NCBI GenBank assembly: GCA_951812305.1
Contig: CATOSB010000002.1
Span: forward strand, 1,054,001-1,118,000
DNA from: an uncultured Paracoccaceae bacterium
Lineage (GTDB): Bacteria > Pseudomonadota > Alphaproteobacteria > Rhodobacterales > Rhodobacteraceae
Length of the DNA: 64,000 nucleotides
Reading direction: 5' to 3'
Positions 9,207 to 17,834 of the stretch are shown in pieces. The position numbers and the translations under genes were made by a program. Numbering within the stretch: position 1 is the stretch's first letter; the number at the start of each line of letters is the position of its first letter. The notes beneath the pieces were generated by a model. It was not told the origin of the DNA. It worked only from the letters and a program-made list of their open reading frames with translations, and did no database searches.

Positions 9207-9791
9207 TCAACCCACATCGGTTTTGCCCCGCCGGTCGGTGCGCAAGCTTGCGTAAAGCACATGGTTCCGCCACCGCCCGTTGATCTGCAGGTAACTTTGC
9301 GCGACACCCTCGTATTTGAAACCGCTTTTTTCCAGCACACCCCGGCTGGCCGTGTTTTCCGGCAGGCAGGCGGCTTCGACCCGGCTCAGATCCAGTGTTT
9401 CAAAACCATAATGGGTGATCGCGATAATCGCCTCACGCATGTATCCTTGCCGCGCAAACGGCTCGCCGATCCAGTATCCAAGCGTCCCGGCCTGCGCCGG
9501 ACCGCGCCGGATATTGTCTAATGTGATCGCGCCCAAAAGCCGCTGATCAGATCGCTGGAACAAGAACAAAGGCACCGCGGAATCCGCCGATATCGAACGG
9601 CCTGCCCAATAAACCCGGTTCGTAAATGCCCTGCGCGTAAGGTGATCTGCCGCCCAGGTCGGTTCCCACGGCGTCAGGAACTGCCGGCTTTCCCGCCTCA
9701 AATCCACCCAATGACGAAAATCGGAATGGGTTGGCGGGCGCAGTGTCATGCGCTCTGTTTCGATCCGGACTTTGCGCGCCCGGGCGAACAT
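9207..9791 (-). CDS. GNAT N-acetyltransferase, RimJ/RimL-like (194 aa)
   Basis: The fold is recognised from an N-terminal TERMTLRPPTHSDF strand-helix, the acetyl-CoA loop segment GYWIGEPFARQGYMREA (Q/R-x-x-G-x-G/A type) near residue 107, and the motif ENTASRGVLEKSGFKYEG near residue 144, which is highly typical of RimJ/RimL ribosomal-protein acetyltransferases. The ATG at 9791 overlaps the M16 stop (TGATG), so it is chosen over the GTG one codon upstream. The actual acceptor is unknown. Confidence 0.85.
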   Translation of the reverse strand: MFARARKVRIETERMTLRPPTHSDFRHWVDLRRESRQFLTPWEPTWAADHLTRRAFTNRVYWAGRSISADSAVPLFLFQRSDQRLLGAITLDNIRRGPAQAGTLGYWIGEPFARQGYMREAIIAITHYGFETLDLSRVEAACLPENTASRGVLEKSGFKYEGVAQSYLQINGRWRNHVLYASLRTDRRGKTDVG

Positions 9792-11053
9792 CACGCGGCC
9801 ATTCGTCCGGTCAGATCGTCAAGCCGCGGGGCGGCTTCGGCGGGGCCATAGACCATCATTGCTGGACGCGTATCTTCTATCAGTCCCGTGGCAAATTCCC
9901 TGACCGAACTATGGGTTACCGCTTCGATCTTCTGCACCACTTCATCAACGCCCGGGACCCGCCCCCAAATCTCCACCAGCCGCGCCATCCGCTCGGCCCG
10001 CGCTGACGGGCTTTCAAGCCCCATCAGCATCCCGGCCTTCATCTGGACCCGTGCGCGTTCGACTTCCGCTTCGTTCAGGTCGTCGGCGGCACGTTTCAGT
10101 TCATCAATCGTGATCCGCGCCAGATCGCCGATCTGTTCACCACTGGTGCCCGCATAAATCGTCGTCATACCGGTATCGGCATAGGCCCCGGTTTGCGCAA
10201 ATATTGAATAACAAAGCCCGCGGCGTTCGCGAATTTCCTGAAATAGCCGGGATGACATCCCGCCACCCAGCACGCTGGAATAGACCTGAGCCGTGTAAAC
10301 CGCGTCGTCCATGTAACCGGGCGTTTCAAAAGCCAGCGCGAAGTGTACCTGCTCAAGCGACTTGACCTCGTGGCGCTCGCCGCCCGCGAACCGTGCGGGA
10401 ACCAGTAAATCCGTTTGCCCCCGTTCCAGACCACCGAACAGTTGCTCTGCCATCACTAAGACACGGTCATAGTCAAAGGCACCGGCAACCGAAAGGATCA
10501 TGCGTTCGGGCCGGTAATGCTCTGAAGCGAAATTCTTCAGATCGCCCTTGGAAAAGGTGCGCACCCGCTCTGACGGCCCCAGAATTGTTCGTCCCATTGG
10601 CTGTTCTGGATATGCAACTTCCTGAAGCCAGTCGAAAACCACATCGTCGGGCGTATCCTGGGCTTGCCCGATCTCTTGCAGGATTACGCCGCGCTCCGTT
10701 TCGATCTCGTTTTCATCGAACACGGGGTTCAGAGCAATGTCGCCCAGCACGTCGAGCGCCAGTGCCACATCATCTTCCAGCACCCGCGCGTAATACGCGG
10801 TCATTTCGCGGCTGGTATAAGCGTTGATATAGCCACCCACGTCTTCGATAGCCTCGGCGATCTGCAGCGCCGAACGCCGTTTGGTCCCTTTAAACGCCAT
10901 GTGCTCCAGAAAATGCGCAATGCCGTTTTGTTCCAGCCGCTCGTGGCGGCCACCAGCGGACACCCAGATACCGATAGAGGCCGAATTCAGCCCCGGCATT
11001 TCCTCTGCCACGACCCGGAAGCCGTTAGGAAATTCATGCAGTTTGACGGTCAC
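9791..11053 (-). CDS. M16 family zinc metallopeptidase (420 aa)
   Basis: The inverted zinc motif HFLEH (H-x-x-E-H) lies in NGIAHFLEHMAFKGT near residues 47-51, with the downstream ETERGVILQEI helix carrying the third ligand glutamate. The size matches the bacterial mitochondrial-processing-peptidase-like M16 clade common in alphaproteobacteria. The start is a GTG whose GTGA overlaps the thrC stop; no ATG lies nearby. It is cotranscribed with thrC and the downstream GNAT gene. Confidence 0.9.
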   Translation of the reverse strand: MTVKLHEFPNGFRVVAEEMPGLNSASIGIWVSAGGRHERLEQNGIAHFLEHMAFKGTKRRSALQIAEAIEDVGGYINAYTSREMTAYYARVLEDDVALALDVLGDIALNPVFDENEIETERGVILQEIGQAQDTPDDVVFDWLQEVAYPEQPMGRTILGPSERVRTFSKGDLKNFASEHYRPERMILSVAGAFDYDRVLVMAEQLFGGLERGQTDLLVPARFAGGERHEVKSLEQVHFALAFETPGYMDDAVYTAQVYSSVLGGGMSSRLFQEIRERRGLCYSIFAQTGAYADTGMTTIYAGTSGEQIGDLARITIDELKRAADDLNEAEVERARVQMKAGMLMGLESPSARAERMARLVEIWGRVPGVDEVVQKIEAVTHSSVREFATGLIEDTRPAMMVYGPAEAAPRLDDLTGRMAA

Positions 11054-12438
11054 TTTTTGATGCGATCCCTGATGAGTGTTTGCAAAGCACCAAGGTCGTT
11101 TGGCACCTCGGTCAGCCGTTCGGGACGCTCATAAAGGTCCGCCATCCGCTTGGGAAGGGGGGGATGTATTCCTGTGGCCGCCTCAACCGCATCGGGAAAC
11201 TTCGCCGGATGCGCCGTGGCCAACGTGATCATAGGGTTTGCGCCGATGTTTTCGCCCGCGACCTTCACACCGACCGCCGAATGCGGGCACAGGATCTCGC
11301 CGCTCGCGCCGACTTCGCTTGCAATCGTGGCGCTGGTTTCCACTTCGCTCGCGCGGCCGGATACATATGTCTCGCGCAACGCTTCCAGCGCTCCCTGACT
11401 GACCTGAAACCCACCTTCGTGCTTCAGGGCCGTCATTTCATGGCGTATCGCTGCCGCATCCTCGCCATAGGCGTAAAACAGCGCGCGTTCGAAATTGCTG
11501 CTGATCTGGATGTCCATCGACGGGCTGATCGACGGCGTGACGCCTTCCATCGCGTGGGCGCCCGTCGCAAGCGTGCGGTGCAAGATATCGTTCTGGTTTG
11601 TCGCAATGACCAATTGCCCGATCGGCAGCCCCATCCGTTTCGCTACATAGCCTGCGAATATGTCGCCGAAATTGCCGGTCGGAACGGTGAAATCGACCGC
11701 ACGATGCGGCGCGCCCAGAGACACAGCACTGCTGAAGTAATAGACCACCTGCGCCAACACCCGGGCAAAGTTAATCGAATTCACCCCGGCCAGCCGCACG
11801 CCATCGCGGAAATCAAAATCGTTGAACATGTCCTTCAGCCGCGACTGGCAATCGTCGAAATTGCCGTCAACCGCCAGTGCGTGGACATTCGCTGCCGTCG
11901 GCGTCGTCATCTGTCGCTGCTGAACCGGGCTGACCCGACCCTTGGGCAGCAAGACGAAAAGATCGACATTATCCAGCCCACCAAACGCCTCGACCGCCGC
12001 CGCGCCGGTGTCGCCGCTGGTCGCGGTCACAATGGTTACCCGTTCGCCTCGCCGGGCGAGTTCAAACTGAAACAGCTGGCCAATCAGCTGCATGGCGAAA
12101 TCCTTGAACGCCAGCGTCGGCCCGTGGAACAACTCGCACAGGAAATGGTTCGGCCCCAACTGCACCAACGGCGCACGTGCCGCGTGGTCGAAACCAGCGT
12201 AAGCCTTTGCAATGATATCGCTGAATTCGGCGTCAGTGAAAACATCACCCACAAAGGGCCGCATTACGCGAAACGCCACTTCCTCATAGGTCAGGCCCGC
12301 CAACGCCGCGATGTCGCCGACACTCATTTGCGGGAAGCTTTCCGGCAGATAAAGACCGCCATCGCGCGCCAACCCCGTCAGCATCGCCTCGTCGAAACCT
12401 AAGACCGGGGCCTCGCCCCGCGTCGAGATATAGCGCAT
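11050..12438 (-). CDS. thrC: Threonine synthase (462 aa)
   Basis: This PLP enzyme converts O-phosphohomoserine to threonine. The N-terminus reads MRYISTRGEAP, the family signature. The PLP lysine is in HGPTLAFKDFAMQL near residue 110, and TSGDTGAAAVEAF near 143 binds the cofactor phosphate. The ATG at 12438 is preferred to a TTG three codons upstream. The gene sits between SURF1 and the M16 peptidase, an arrangement common in Rhodobacteraceae. Confidence 0.95.
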   Translation of the reverse strand: MRYISTRGEAPVLGFDEAMLTGLARDGGLYLPESFPQMSVGDIAALAGLTYEEVAFRVMRPFVGDVFTDAEFSDIIAKAYAGFDHAARAPLVQLGPNHFLCELFHGPTLAFKDFAMQLIGQLFQFELARRGERVTIVTATSGDTGAAAVEAFGGLDNVDLFVLLPKGRVSPVQQRQMTTPTAANVHALAVDGNFDDCQSRLKDMFNDFDFRDGVRLAGVNSINFARVLAQVVYYFSSAVSLGAPHRAVDFTVPTGNFGDIFAGYVAKRMGLPIGQLVIATNQNDILHRTLATGAHAMEGVTPSISPSMDIQISSNFERALFYAYGEDAAAIRHEMTALKHEGGFQVSQGALEALRETYVSGRASEVETSATIASEVGASGEILCPHSAVGVKVAGENIGANPMITLATAHPAKFPDAVEAATGIHPPLPKRMADLYERPERLTEVPNDLGALQTLIRDRIKK

Positions 12439-12453
12439 GTCAGCCAATCCAAT

Positions 12454-13116
12454 TCAGTCGTTGCGCGCCCTGATACGCCACAGCAGGAACACTGTCATCC
12501 CCGCCCAGACAAGCGCGAGCGAAAACCACGTGAGCGCATATTCAAGGTGATTGTTTGGTATGCCCGATGTATCCACCGGCCACGGCGAAACGGGTGGGTT
12601 TTCCTCGGATGTTTCGCGCAGGATGATCAAGATCGGCTCCGCGCCAAGTGTTTCGGCCAGAACCGGCACGTCGCGGGCGAAATGGATGTTTTTCGCCAGA
12701 TCGGGCGGCGGGGTAAAGCCGTCGCTTTCATCCACGTTGCGGAAATTCCCGGTGATCGTCGCGTCCGCCGCCGAACGGGCTGCGCTTTTGTCCGTTTCAG
12801 GAATAAACCCCCTGTCCAGCAGCACCCGCCGACCTTCCGTTTCAAACGCCGCTATGACCCGAAATCCCGCCCCGTTAGGCTTTCGAGAGGTCAGCACATG
12901 TGCCTCATCCTCCGTGATCCGACCGTTTGCCGAAACAGCCATGAACTCCTCGAACGGTTCAGAAAATATCGGTATGGCCTCCGCCGTGATTTGCTCTTCG
13001 ATCTCGGCAAGAACACCTTCTTTCCAAGCAAGACGCTGCACCTGCCAAATGCCAAGAGAGACAAGAATTGCCACACCCCCGGCGCCGAAGATCAATGGAA
13101 CCAGATACCGCCGCAT
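12454..13116 (-). CDS. SURF1-family cytochrome oxidase assembly protein (220 aa)
   Basis: SURF1 proteins help heme a insertion into cytochrome c oxidase subunit I in the inner membrane. One membrane helix is near the N-terminus (VPLIFGAGGVAILVSLGIWQ, including the typical LGxWQ) and one near the C-terminus (YALTWFSLALVWAGMTVFLL), with a periplasmic domain between. NHLEYALTWFSLA matches the family end motif NHxxYAxTWF. The ATG at 13116 overlaps the stop of the upstream unknown gene (TGATG). A start six codons upstream (13134) is possible but would overlap that gene by 19 bp. Confidence 0.88.
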   Translation of the reverse strand: MRRYLVPLIFGAGGVAILVSLGIWQVQRLAWKEGVLAEIEEQITAEAIPIFSEPFEEFMAVSANGRITEDEAHVLTSRKPNGAGFRVIAAFETEGRRVLLDRGFIPETDKSAARSAADATITGNFRNVDESDGFTPPPDLAKNIHFARDVPVLAETLGAEPILIILRETSEENPPVSPWPVDTSGIPNNHLEYALTWFSLALVWAGMTVFLLWRIRARND

Positions 13117-13580
13117 CAAAGTAAATCCAGACACTCTTCATCCGCCGGAAACCGGATACGCGCATAGAGATCGGAGAGGCTATCAGCTCCCGAAACTTCA
13201 GCCCGCACTTCATCTATTGGCGCAGTCATCGCCCACCATTCGTCCGGCTCTATGCCGTGGCGTTCGCGCGTATAGGCGACGGCGTCCAGAATCATCGTTT
13301 GCATGTCCTCAAGAAGGTTCTCGTCCACAACTTCGACTAGCTGATATTCCGCTGGCACGGGCATCTCCAGCCACGGGCGCAACTTTGCCCAGACTCCGCG
13401 CTCCATCGGCTCGATCCCCTCAATCCGCCAGACCTTTCCGTTGCGGTCCAGAAACAGCGCCACGCAGTTGCGCGCGAGCACCCGGTCGCGCGGTGCGGTT
13501 ATGACCGAGAATGCGCGCGACGAGACCGGGAAGATCTGGTCGCCCACCGGGTCAACCATCAAAAGGATTTGTGAGTCCAT
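13116..13580 (-). CDS. Conserved-looking protein of unknown function (154 aa)
   Basis: I do not recognise the family. The product starts MDSQILLMVDPVGDQIFPV, is acidic overall, has no membrane segment or signal peptide, and ends EECLDLL. A tryptophan-containing segment DEWWAMTAPIDEV is near residue 118. Its TGA overlaps the SURF1 start, so it is translationally coupled to SURF1. It begins just beyond a strong terminator that ends the coxC operon. The location suggests a link to oxidase biogenesis, but this is only context. A longer frame to 13715 would run through the terminator and into coxC, so the ATG at 13580 is used. Confidence 0.7.
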   Translation of the reverse strand: MDSQILLMVDPVGDQIFPVSSRAFSVITAPRDRVLARNCVALFLDRNGKVWRIEGIEPMERGVWAKLRPWLEMPVPAEYQLVEVVDENLLEDMQTMILDAVAYTRERHGIEPDEWWAMTAPIDEVRAEVSGADSLSDLYARIRFPADEECLDLL

Positions 13581-13594
13581 GGCTTTGAAATAAC

Positions 13595-13625
13595 AAAGGG
13601 CGCGGGAAATCCCCACGCCCTTTTT
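13595..13625. terminator. Rho-independent terminator after coxC
   Basis: A stem AAAGGGCG pairs with CGCCCTTT, extended by GGG against CCC, around a short loop. T-rich sequence follows on both strands. It lies between the coxC stop (13646) and the start of the next leftward gene (13580), separating the oxidase operon from the unknown-SURF1-thrC operon. Confidence 0.75.
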
Positions 13626-13645
13626 GCAGATTTGATGTGGCTGCC

Positions 13646-14464
13646 TCAGCCGCCCCAGATGTATACGGCAGCAAACAGGAACAACCAGACAACATCCACG
13701 AAGTGCCAGTACCACGCCGCCGCTTCGAACCCGATGTGCCGCTCTGGCGTGAAGTGGCCTTTGAGTGCGCGGATCAAACAGACAGTCAGGAACAGCGTGC
13801 CGATGACGACATGGAATCCGTGGAACCCCGTCGCCATAAAGAAGTTGGCGCCATAGATATTGCCCGAAAAACCAAACGCCGCATGGCTGTATTCATAGGC
13901 CTGCAGGACCGTGAACAAGACACCTAGAATAACGGCGATGATCAGGCCGTTCACAAGGTCTTTGCGGTTGTTATCATGTGCAATCGCGTGGTGCGCCCAG
14001 GTTGCCGCACAACCCGAGCACAAAAGGATAAGCGTGTTGATCAACGGCAGGTGCCAGGGATCAAATGTCTCAATCCCCGCAGGCGGCCAGACACCATCTA
14101 CCGCCGGACTGATGCCGTCGGGATGGATCGGGTACATCGCATGTTTGAAGAAGCTCCAGAACCATGCCGCGAAGAACATAACCTCGGACATGATGAACAT
14201 CATGAAGCCATAGCGCAGGCCGATGGCGACAACCGGCGTGTGATCGCCCTGATGCGCCTCTTCCACCACCTCGGACCACCACGCGAACATGACGAAAAGA
14301 ACACCGGCAAGGCCGATCAGAAACAGCCAGGGCTGGTTATTGGCCACATTGGGTGACACCATCTGGACAAAGCCAAACAGCATGACAAAACCCGCCACCG
14401 CACCAGCAAACGGCCAGACAGAGGGGTTCAGAATGTGATAATCGTGGTTCTTTTCATGCGCCAT
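13646..14464 (-). CDS. coxC: Cytochrome c oxidase subunit III (272 aa)
   Basis: This is the core membrane subunit III of the aa3-type oxidase. The sequence starts [18 protein letters not shown] and shows seven hydrophobic helices. [20 protein letters not shown] near residue 100 and [13 protein letters not shown] near residue 205, with the conserved HGxH, are subunit III hallmarks. The end [20 protein letters not shown] is the family C-terminus. It is the last gene of the leftward oxidase operon, two bases after ctaG, and is followed by a terminator. Confidence 0.95.
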   Translation of the reverse strand: MAHEKNHDYHILNPSVWPFAGAVAGFVMLFGFVQMVSPNVANNQPWLFLIGLAGVLFVMFAWWSEVVEEAHQGDHTPVVAIGLRYGFMMFIMSEVMFFAAWFWSFFKHAMYPIHPDGISPAVDGVWPPAGIETFDPWHLPLINTLILLCSGCAATWAHHAIAHDNNRKDLVNGLIIAVILGVLFTVLQAYEYSHAAFGFSGNIYGANFFMATGFHGFHVVIGTLFLTVCLIRALKGHFTPERHIGFEAAAWYWHFVDVVWLFLFAAVYIWGG

Positions 14465-14465
14465 G

Positions 14466-15068
14466 TCAGAGCGTTCCCTCGTCTTCAGTCGCGGTTGTTG
14501 TAGTTACGCTTGCGTCCGGCGTCAAAGTCGCTTGTGTCGCAGGCAGTTCGATTTCATGGAAGGTGTAAGACAGCGTGATGCGGCGCACAAATTTGGCGTC
14601 GCGATCATCCAACATTTCGGGGTCGACAAAGAAGCTGACGGGCATCTGCACGGTTTCACCGGGCTGCAAGACCTGCTCTTCAAAGCAGAAACAGTCGATC
14701 TTCACGAAATAACCGCCGGCCTCATAGGGATAGACGTTGAAACTTGCGCTTCCTGCCACCGGACGGTCGGTCGGATTGTGGGCTTCATAGAAGGCAAGGT
14801 TGGTTTCGCCCAGCTTCACTTCCATCGTGCGGACAACCGGTTTGAAGTCCCACGGCATACCGCGGTCCAGCGAGCCGTCGAAACGAACCAGAACGGTCTC
14901 GTCCAGCACCACATCGCTGGCTGTCGTTGACACACCAGTTGCGCCACCAAATCCTGTTACCCGGCAAAACCAATCGTAAAAAGGCACCGACGCCCAGGCC
15001 AAGGCGCCCATCGTGACAACCACACCCAGCGTCTGGGCCAGTGTCTTATGGCGGCCTTCCAGCCTCAT
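14466..15068 (-). CDS. ctaG: Cytochrome c oxidase copper-assembly protein CtaG/Cox11 (200 aa)
   Basis: This protein delivers copper to the CuB site of subunit I. An N-terminal membrane anchor ([20 protein letters not shown]) is followed by the [11 protein letters not shown] motif, where FCR carries a conserved cysteine. The copper-binding CFCFEEQ motif is near residue 126. The rest is the periplasmic immunoglobulin-like domain. The start overlaps the small membrane protein stop (ATGA). Confidence 0.95.
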   Translation of the reverse strand: MRLEGRHKTLAQTLGVVVTMGALAWASVPFYDWFCRVTGFGGATGVSTTASDVVLDETVLVRFDGSLDRGMPWDFKPVVRTMEVKLGETNLAFYEAHNPTDRPVAGSASFNVYPYEAGGYFVKIDCFCFEEQVLQPGETVQMPVSFFVDPEMLDDRDAKFVRRITLSYTFHEIELPATQATLTPDASVTTTTATEDEGTL

Positions 15069-15259
15069 TCGCTGCCTTCCACCGGCACCAGTGCAGGTCG
15101 CGAAACGTGGTCAAACCCTTCGACCGGGCCGCCAAGCGAGTTGATTTTCACAACGCTTAAGGCAAACATGAGCGCCGCGAACCCCAGCAAAACAAGGCCG
15201 ACGCCAACATTCCGCGATTTGCGGCGTTGGTGCAGTTCATGTTCCGCTTTGATCGCCAT
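15065..15259 (-). CDS. Small single-helix membrane protein of the oxidase operon (64 aa)
   Basis: The product [17 protein letters not shown] has a basic amphipathic start, then one membrane helix (VGLVLLGFAALMFALSVVKI) and a short tail. Its ATG overlaps the ctaB stop (TGATG) and its stop overlaps the ctaG start (ATGA). The same small protein position between ctaB and ctaG is known in Rhodobacteraceae oxidase operons and is sometimes called CoxF. The role is presumed to be oxidase assembly; I cannot show it from sequence. A start two codons upstream is also possible. Confidence 0.8.
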   Translation of the reverse strand: MAIKAEHELHQRRKSRNVGVGLVLLGFAALMFALSVVKINSLGGPVEGFDHVSRPALVPVEGSE

Positions 15260-16197
15260 CACCATCCTCCGATCCCGAATGACCGCAGCGTTGCCTCAAT
15301 CAGAAGTGCGCCGAAATGCAGGAAAAGATAGAGGATCGAAAACTTGAACACTGCTTTCTCAGTGCGATAGCTGTCCGCCTCTGCCGCCGCCTCATCACGC
15401 CGCCAGATGTCGATTGCTCCTTTCAGGAACACCGCATTCATTACCGCAGCCGCCGCCAGATAAACCGGCCCACCAACAGAGGTGAACCCAAGGCCAAGCG
15501 CCACTGGCATCAGCAAAAACGTATAGGCCAAAATATGCGTGCGCGTAACCTTGCGGCCATGCGTGACCGTCAGCATCGGCACTTTGGCCTCGGCATAATC
15601 CGACTTCATGAACAGCGCTAAGGCCCAGAAATGCGGTGGTGTCCACATGAAGATCAGCGCGAACATCAGGACAGATTCGACCGAAACGCCACCCGTGGCC
15701 ACCGCCCAGCCGATCATCGGCGGGAAAGCCCCGGCCGCACCCCCAATGACGATGTTTTGCGGCGTCCAGCGTTTCAGCCACATCGTGTAAACGACGGCGT
15801 AGAAGAAAATGGTAAAGGCCAAGAGGAACGCCGCTAGCAGGTTCGCCGCCAGCCCCAGCATCACGACCGCCATACCCGACAGGCCAAGCCCAACGGCCAG
15901 CGCTTCTTCGGGCGTCACACGACCAGCAGGGACCGGACGTTTCGCCGTCCTCTTCATAACCGCGTCGATATCCGCATCCCACCACATGTTCAGCGCACCC
16001 GATGCACCTGCGCCGATGGCGATGAACAGGATCGAGGCCAGCGCCACGACGGGGTGCACCGCGACCGGAGCTACGATCAAACCGACCAGTGCCGTGAATA
16101 TCACCAGCGACATCACACGCGGCTTCAACAGGGCGAAATAGTCGCCAAAACCGGCCTCTCCGGTTTCTTCGTGTGTATTGATGCTCAGATCGCTCAT
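15259..16197 (-). CDS. ctaB: Protoheme IX farnesyltransferase (312 aa)
   Basis: This enzyme converts heme B to heme O, the first step toward heme A for the aa3 oxidase, in the inner membrane. It is a UbiA-fold protein with about eight or nine helices. The first prenyl-diphosphate motif is [15 protein letters not shown] near residue 69 and the loop [15 protein letters not shown] follows, both diagnostic for CyoE/CtaB. A second aspartate-rich loop is near [11 protein letters not shown]. It sits between coxB and the small assembly gene. Confidence 0.95.
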   Translation of the reverse strand: MSDLSINTHEETGEAGFGDYFALLKPRVMSLVIFTALVGLIVAPVAVHPVVALASILFIAIGAGASGALNMWWDADIDAVMKRTAKRPVPAGRVTPEEALAVGLGLSGMAVVMLGLAANLLAAFLLAFTIFFYAVVYTMWLKRWTPQNIVIGGAAGAFPPMIGWAVATGGVSVESVLMFALIFMWTPPHFWALALFMKSDYAEAKVPMLTVTHGRKVTRTHILAYTFLLMPVALGLGFTSVGGPVYLAAAAVMNAVFLKGAIDIWRRDEAAAEADSYRTEKAVFKFSILYLFLHFGALLIEATLRSFGIGGW

Positions 16198-16251
16198 GTC
16201 ACCTAACCAAACGGGCGCACGGTCCCGCGTGCCCCTTGGGTTGCAGCCAGA

Positions 16252-17139
16252 TTAGTCAGCCGAAGCCACACGAACGGCGGGCTTCACCGCGCCGTCGATG
16301 GCGAATTCCTGCGCCGGACCGGCAAGCCACTCGTCGTACTGAGCCTGAGTCACAGCCTTAACCGTGATCGGCATGTAAGCATGGTCCTTGCCGCAAAGTT
16401 CCGAGCACTGACCGAAATAGATGCCCTCCATGCCCTCGTCGACTTCGAACCAAAGCTCTGCCAACCGACCCGGAACGCCATCCTGTTTCACCCCAAATGC
16501 CGGGATCGTCCAGGCGTGGATCACATCAGCAGCCGTCACTTGCACAACGATCGTTTTGCCCGTCGGGATCACCATCGCATTGTCAGTCGCCAGCAGATAC
16601 TCATCCGCATTGTAGCCTGCGTTCACAACGGCCTCTGGGCTGCCCAGCAGGAAGGCTTCGAATTCCAGCCCTTCATCGACATATTCATACCCCCAATACC
16701 ACTGATACCCAGTGGCCTTGATCACGATGTCGCCCTCCGGGATTTCCTGCTGCTTGAACAGCACCGGAAGCGAAAAGGCACCGATGAATACAAGCACCAC
16801 AATCGGCACGATGGTCCAAGTCACTTCCAGCGGAGAGTTATGGGTAAATGTCGCGGCTTCAGGGTTCGCGCGTTTGTTGAAACGCAAAATTACCACCAAC
16901 AGGAGCAACATAACAAATGCCGTGATCGCAGAGATGATCACCAAAAGCATATTGTCCAGCCAGACAATGTCGCGCATCAGCTCGGTCGCTGCAGGCTGAA
17001 ATCCGATTTTGTCCGGGTCTGGTTTGCCGATGGTTTTCAGCCCTTCCAACCCGTCCTGCGCATGGGCGAGCCCCGCAAAAAGCGTGGTCATCATGGCCGC
17101 CATCAGGCCGGTGAAAGAAGAAAGGATCCGCATATTCAT
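16252..17139 (-). CDS. coxB: Cytochrome c oxidase subunit II (295 aa)
   Basis: This subunit carries the CuA site that accepts electrons from cytochrome c. A signal peptide ([17 protein letters not shown]... ending GLAHA) precedes two membrane helices. The aromatic electron-entry segment is [12 protein letters not shown] near residue 125. CuA ligands are visible in [14 protein letters not shown] (C, E, C, H, M) near residue 235, with the first histidine in [12 protein letters not shown]. The frame is open 43 codons further upstream, but the ATG at 17139 follows AGGA and starts the signal peptide. It is the first gene of the operon; the subunit I gene is not in this window. Confidence 0.95.
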   Translation of the reverse strand: MNMRILSSFTGLMAAMMTTLFAGLAHAQDGLEGLKTIGKPDPDKIGFQPAATELMRDIVWLDNMLLVIISAITAFVMLLLLVVILRFNKRANPEAATFTHNSPLEVTWTIVPIVVLVFIGAFSLPVLFKQQEIPEGDIVIKATGYQWYWGYEYVDEGLEFEAFLLGSPEAVVNAGYNADEYLLATDNAMVIPTGKTIVVQVTAADVIHAWTIPAFGVKQDGVPGRLAELWFEVDEGMEGIYFGQCSELCGKDHAYMPITVKAVTQAQYDEWLAGPAQEFAIDGAVKPAVRVASAD

Positions 17140-17393
17140 TTCCTGTTCGCCTGGGGCGTTTGCCTTGCCAAAGAAACTTCGCGCAATTGTGCAGCCCGAG
17201 TCCCGTTGCCACTTTGGCGGCCAGAAACCATATTGTGCCCCGACCCTCAAGGTTTTCCATTGCGGCATTCAGCCGCTCATTATGCCGGGACGGTAAACAT
17301 TTATTAAGCCGGTAGCGCGCCAAAGTGGCGCACCGGGCCGTTTCGTGGAATATGTATGCACCCGCTTACGCCTTGATTTCAGGGAGCGACCAA

Positions 17394-17834
17394 TTGGCCG
17401 TATCGTATCTTTTCACGCATGATTGCTCACTGGCGCTAATTAACGTGTCCGGCGTCGTCCTCGCCGAGGACATCATAACTGATATTGAAAAGTATCATGC
17501 AGACCACAGGTATCAGGCGGGCACTCCGGAAATTGCCATTATCAAGGACATCGTTGATTTGGAACTCGATTTCAGGAAGACGATCGGCCTTTATGAAAGA
17601 ATGACATATCTCTATCAACTGCGCGCGCCGCACACCCGAATGGCACTCTTGGCGCCGGACGATCTGGCATTTGGTATCTCCCGGATGTTTCAGACCATCG
17701 CATCTGCAGGCAGCGTCCTTAATGTTGGCGTGTTCCGACAGGAAGGTCCGGCGCTTGGATGGTTGAAAAGAAGCGAGACGGAACTGGGCCAACTGACATT
17801 ATGGGCTGATCAACCGCAAGGAACCGAAACATGA
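17394..17834 (+). CDS. Protein of unknown function (146 aa)
   Basis: I do not recognise this family. I choose the TTG at 17394 because AGGGAG stands seven bases upstream. A GTG at 17325 and an ATG at 17352 are in frame but lack such a site. The product alternates short strands and helices (SYLFTHDCSLALINVSGV, then PEIAIIKDIVDLELDF and a GISRMFQTIASAG segment near 100), a layout reminiscent of STAS-like alpha/beta proteins, but no motif is decisive. It has no signal peptide. Its stop overlaps the tldD start (ATGA), so it is coupled to tldD. Confidence 0.6.
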   Translation: MAVSYLFTHDCSLALINVSGVVLAEDIITDIEKYHADHRYQAGTPEIAIIKDIVDLELDFRKTIGLYERMTYLYQLRAPHTRMALLAPDDLAFGISRMFQTIASAGSVLNVGVFRQEGPALGWLKRSETELGQLTLWADQPQGTET

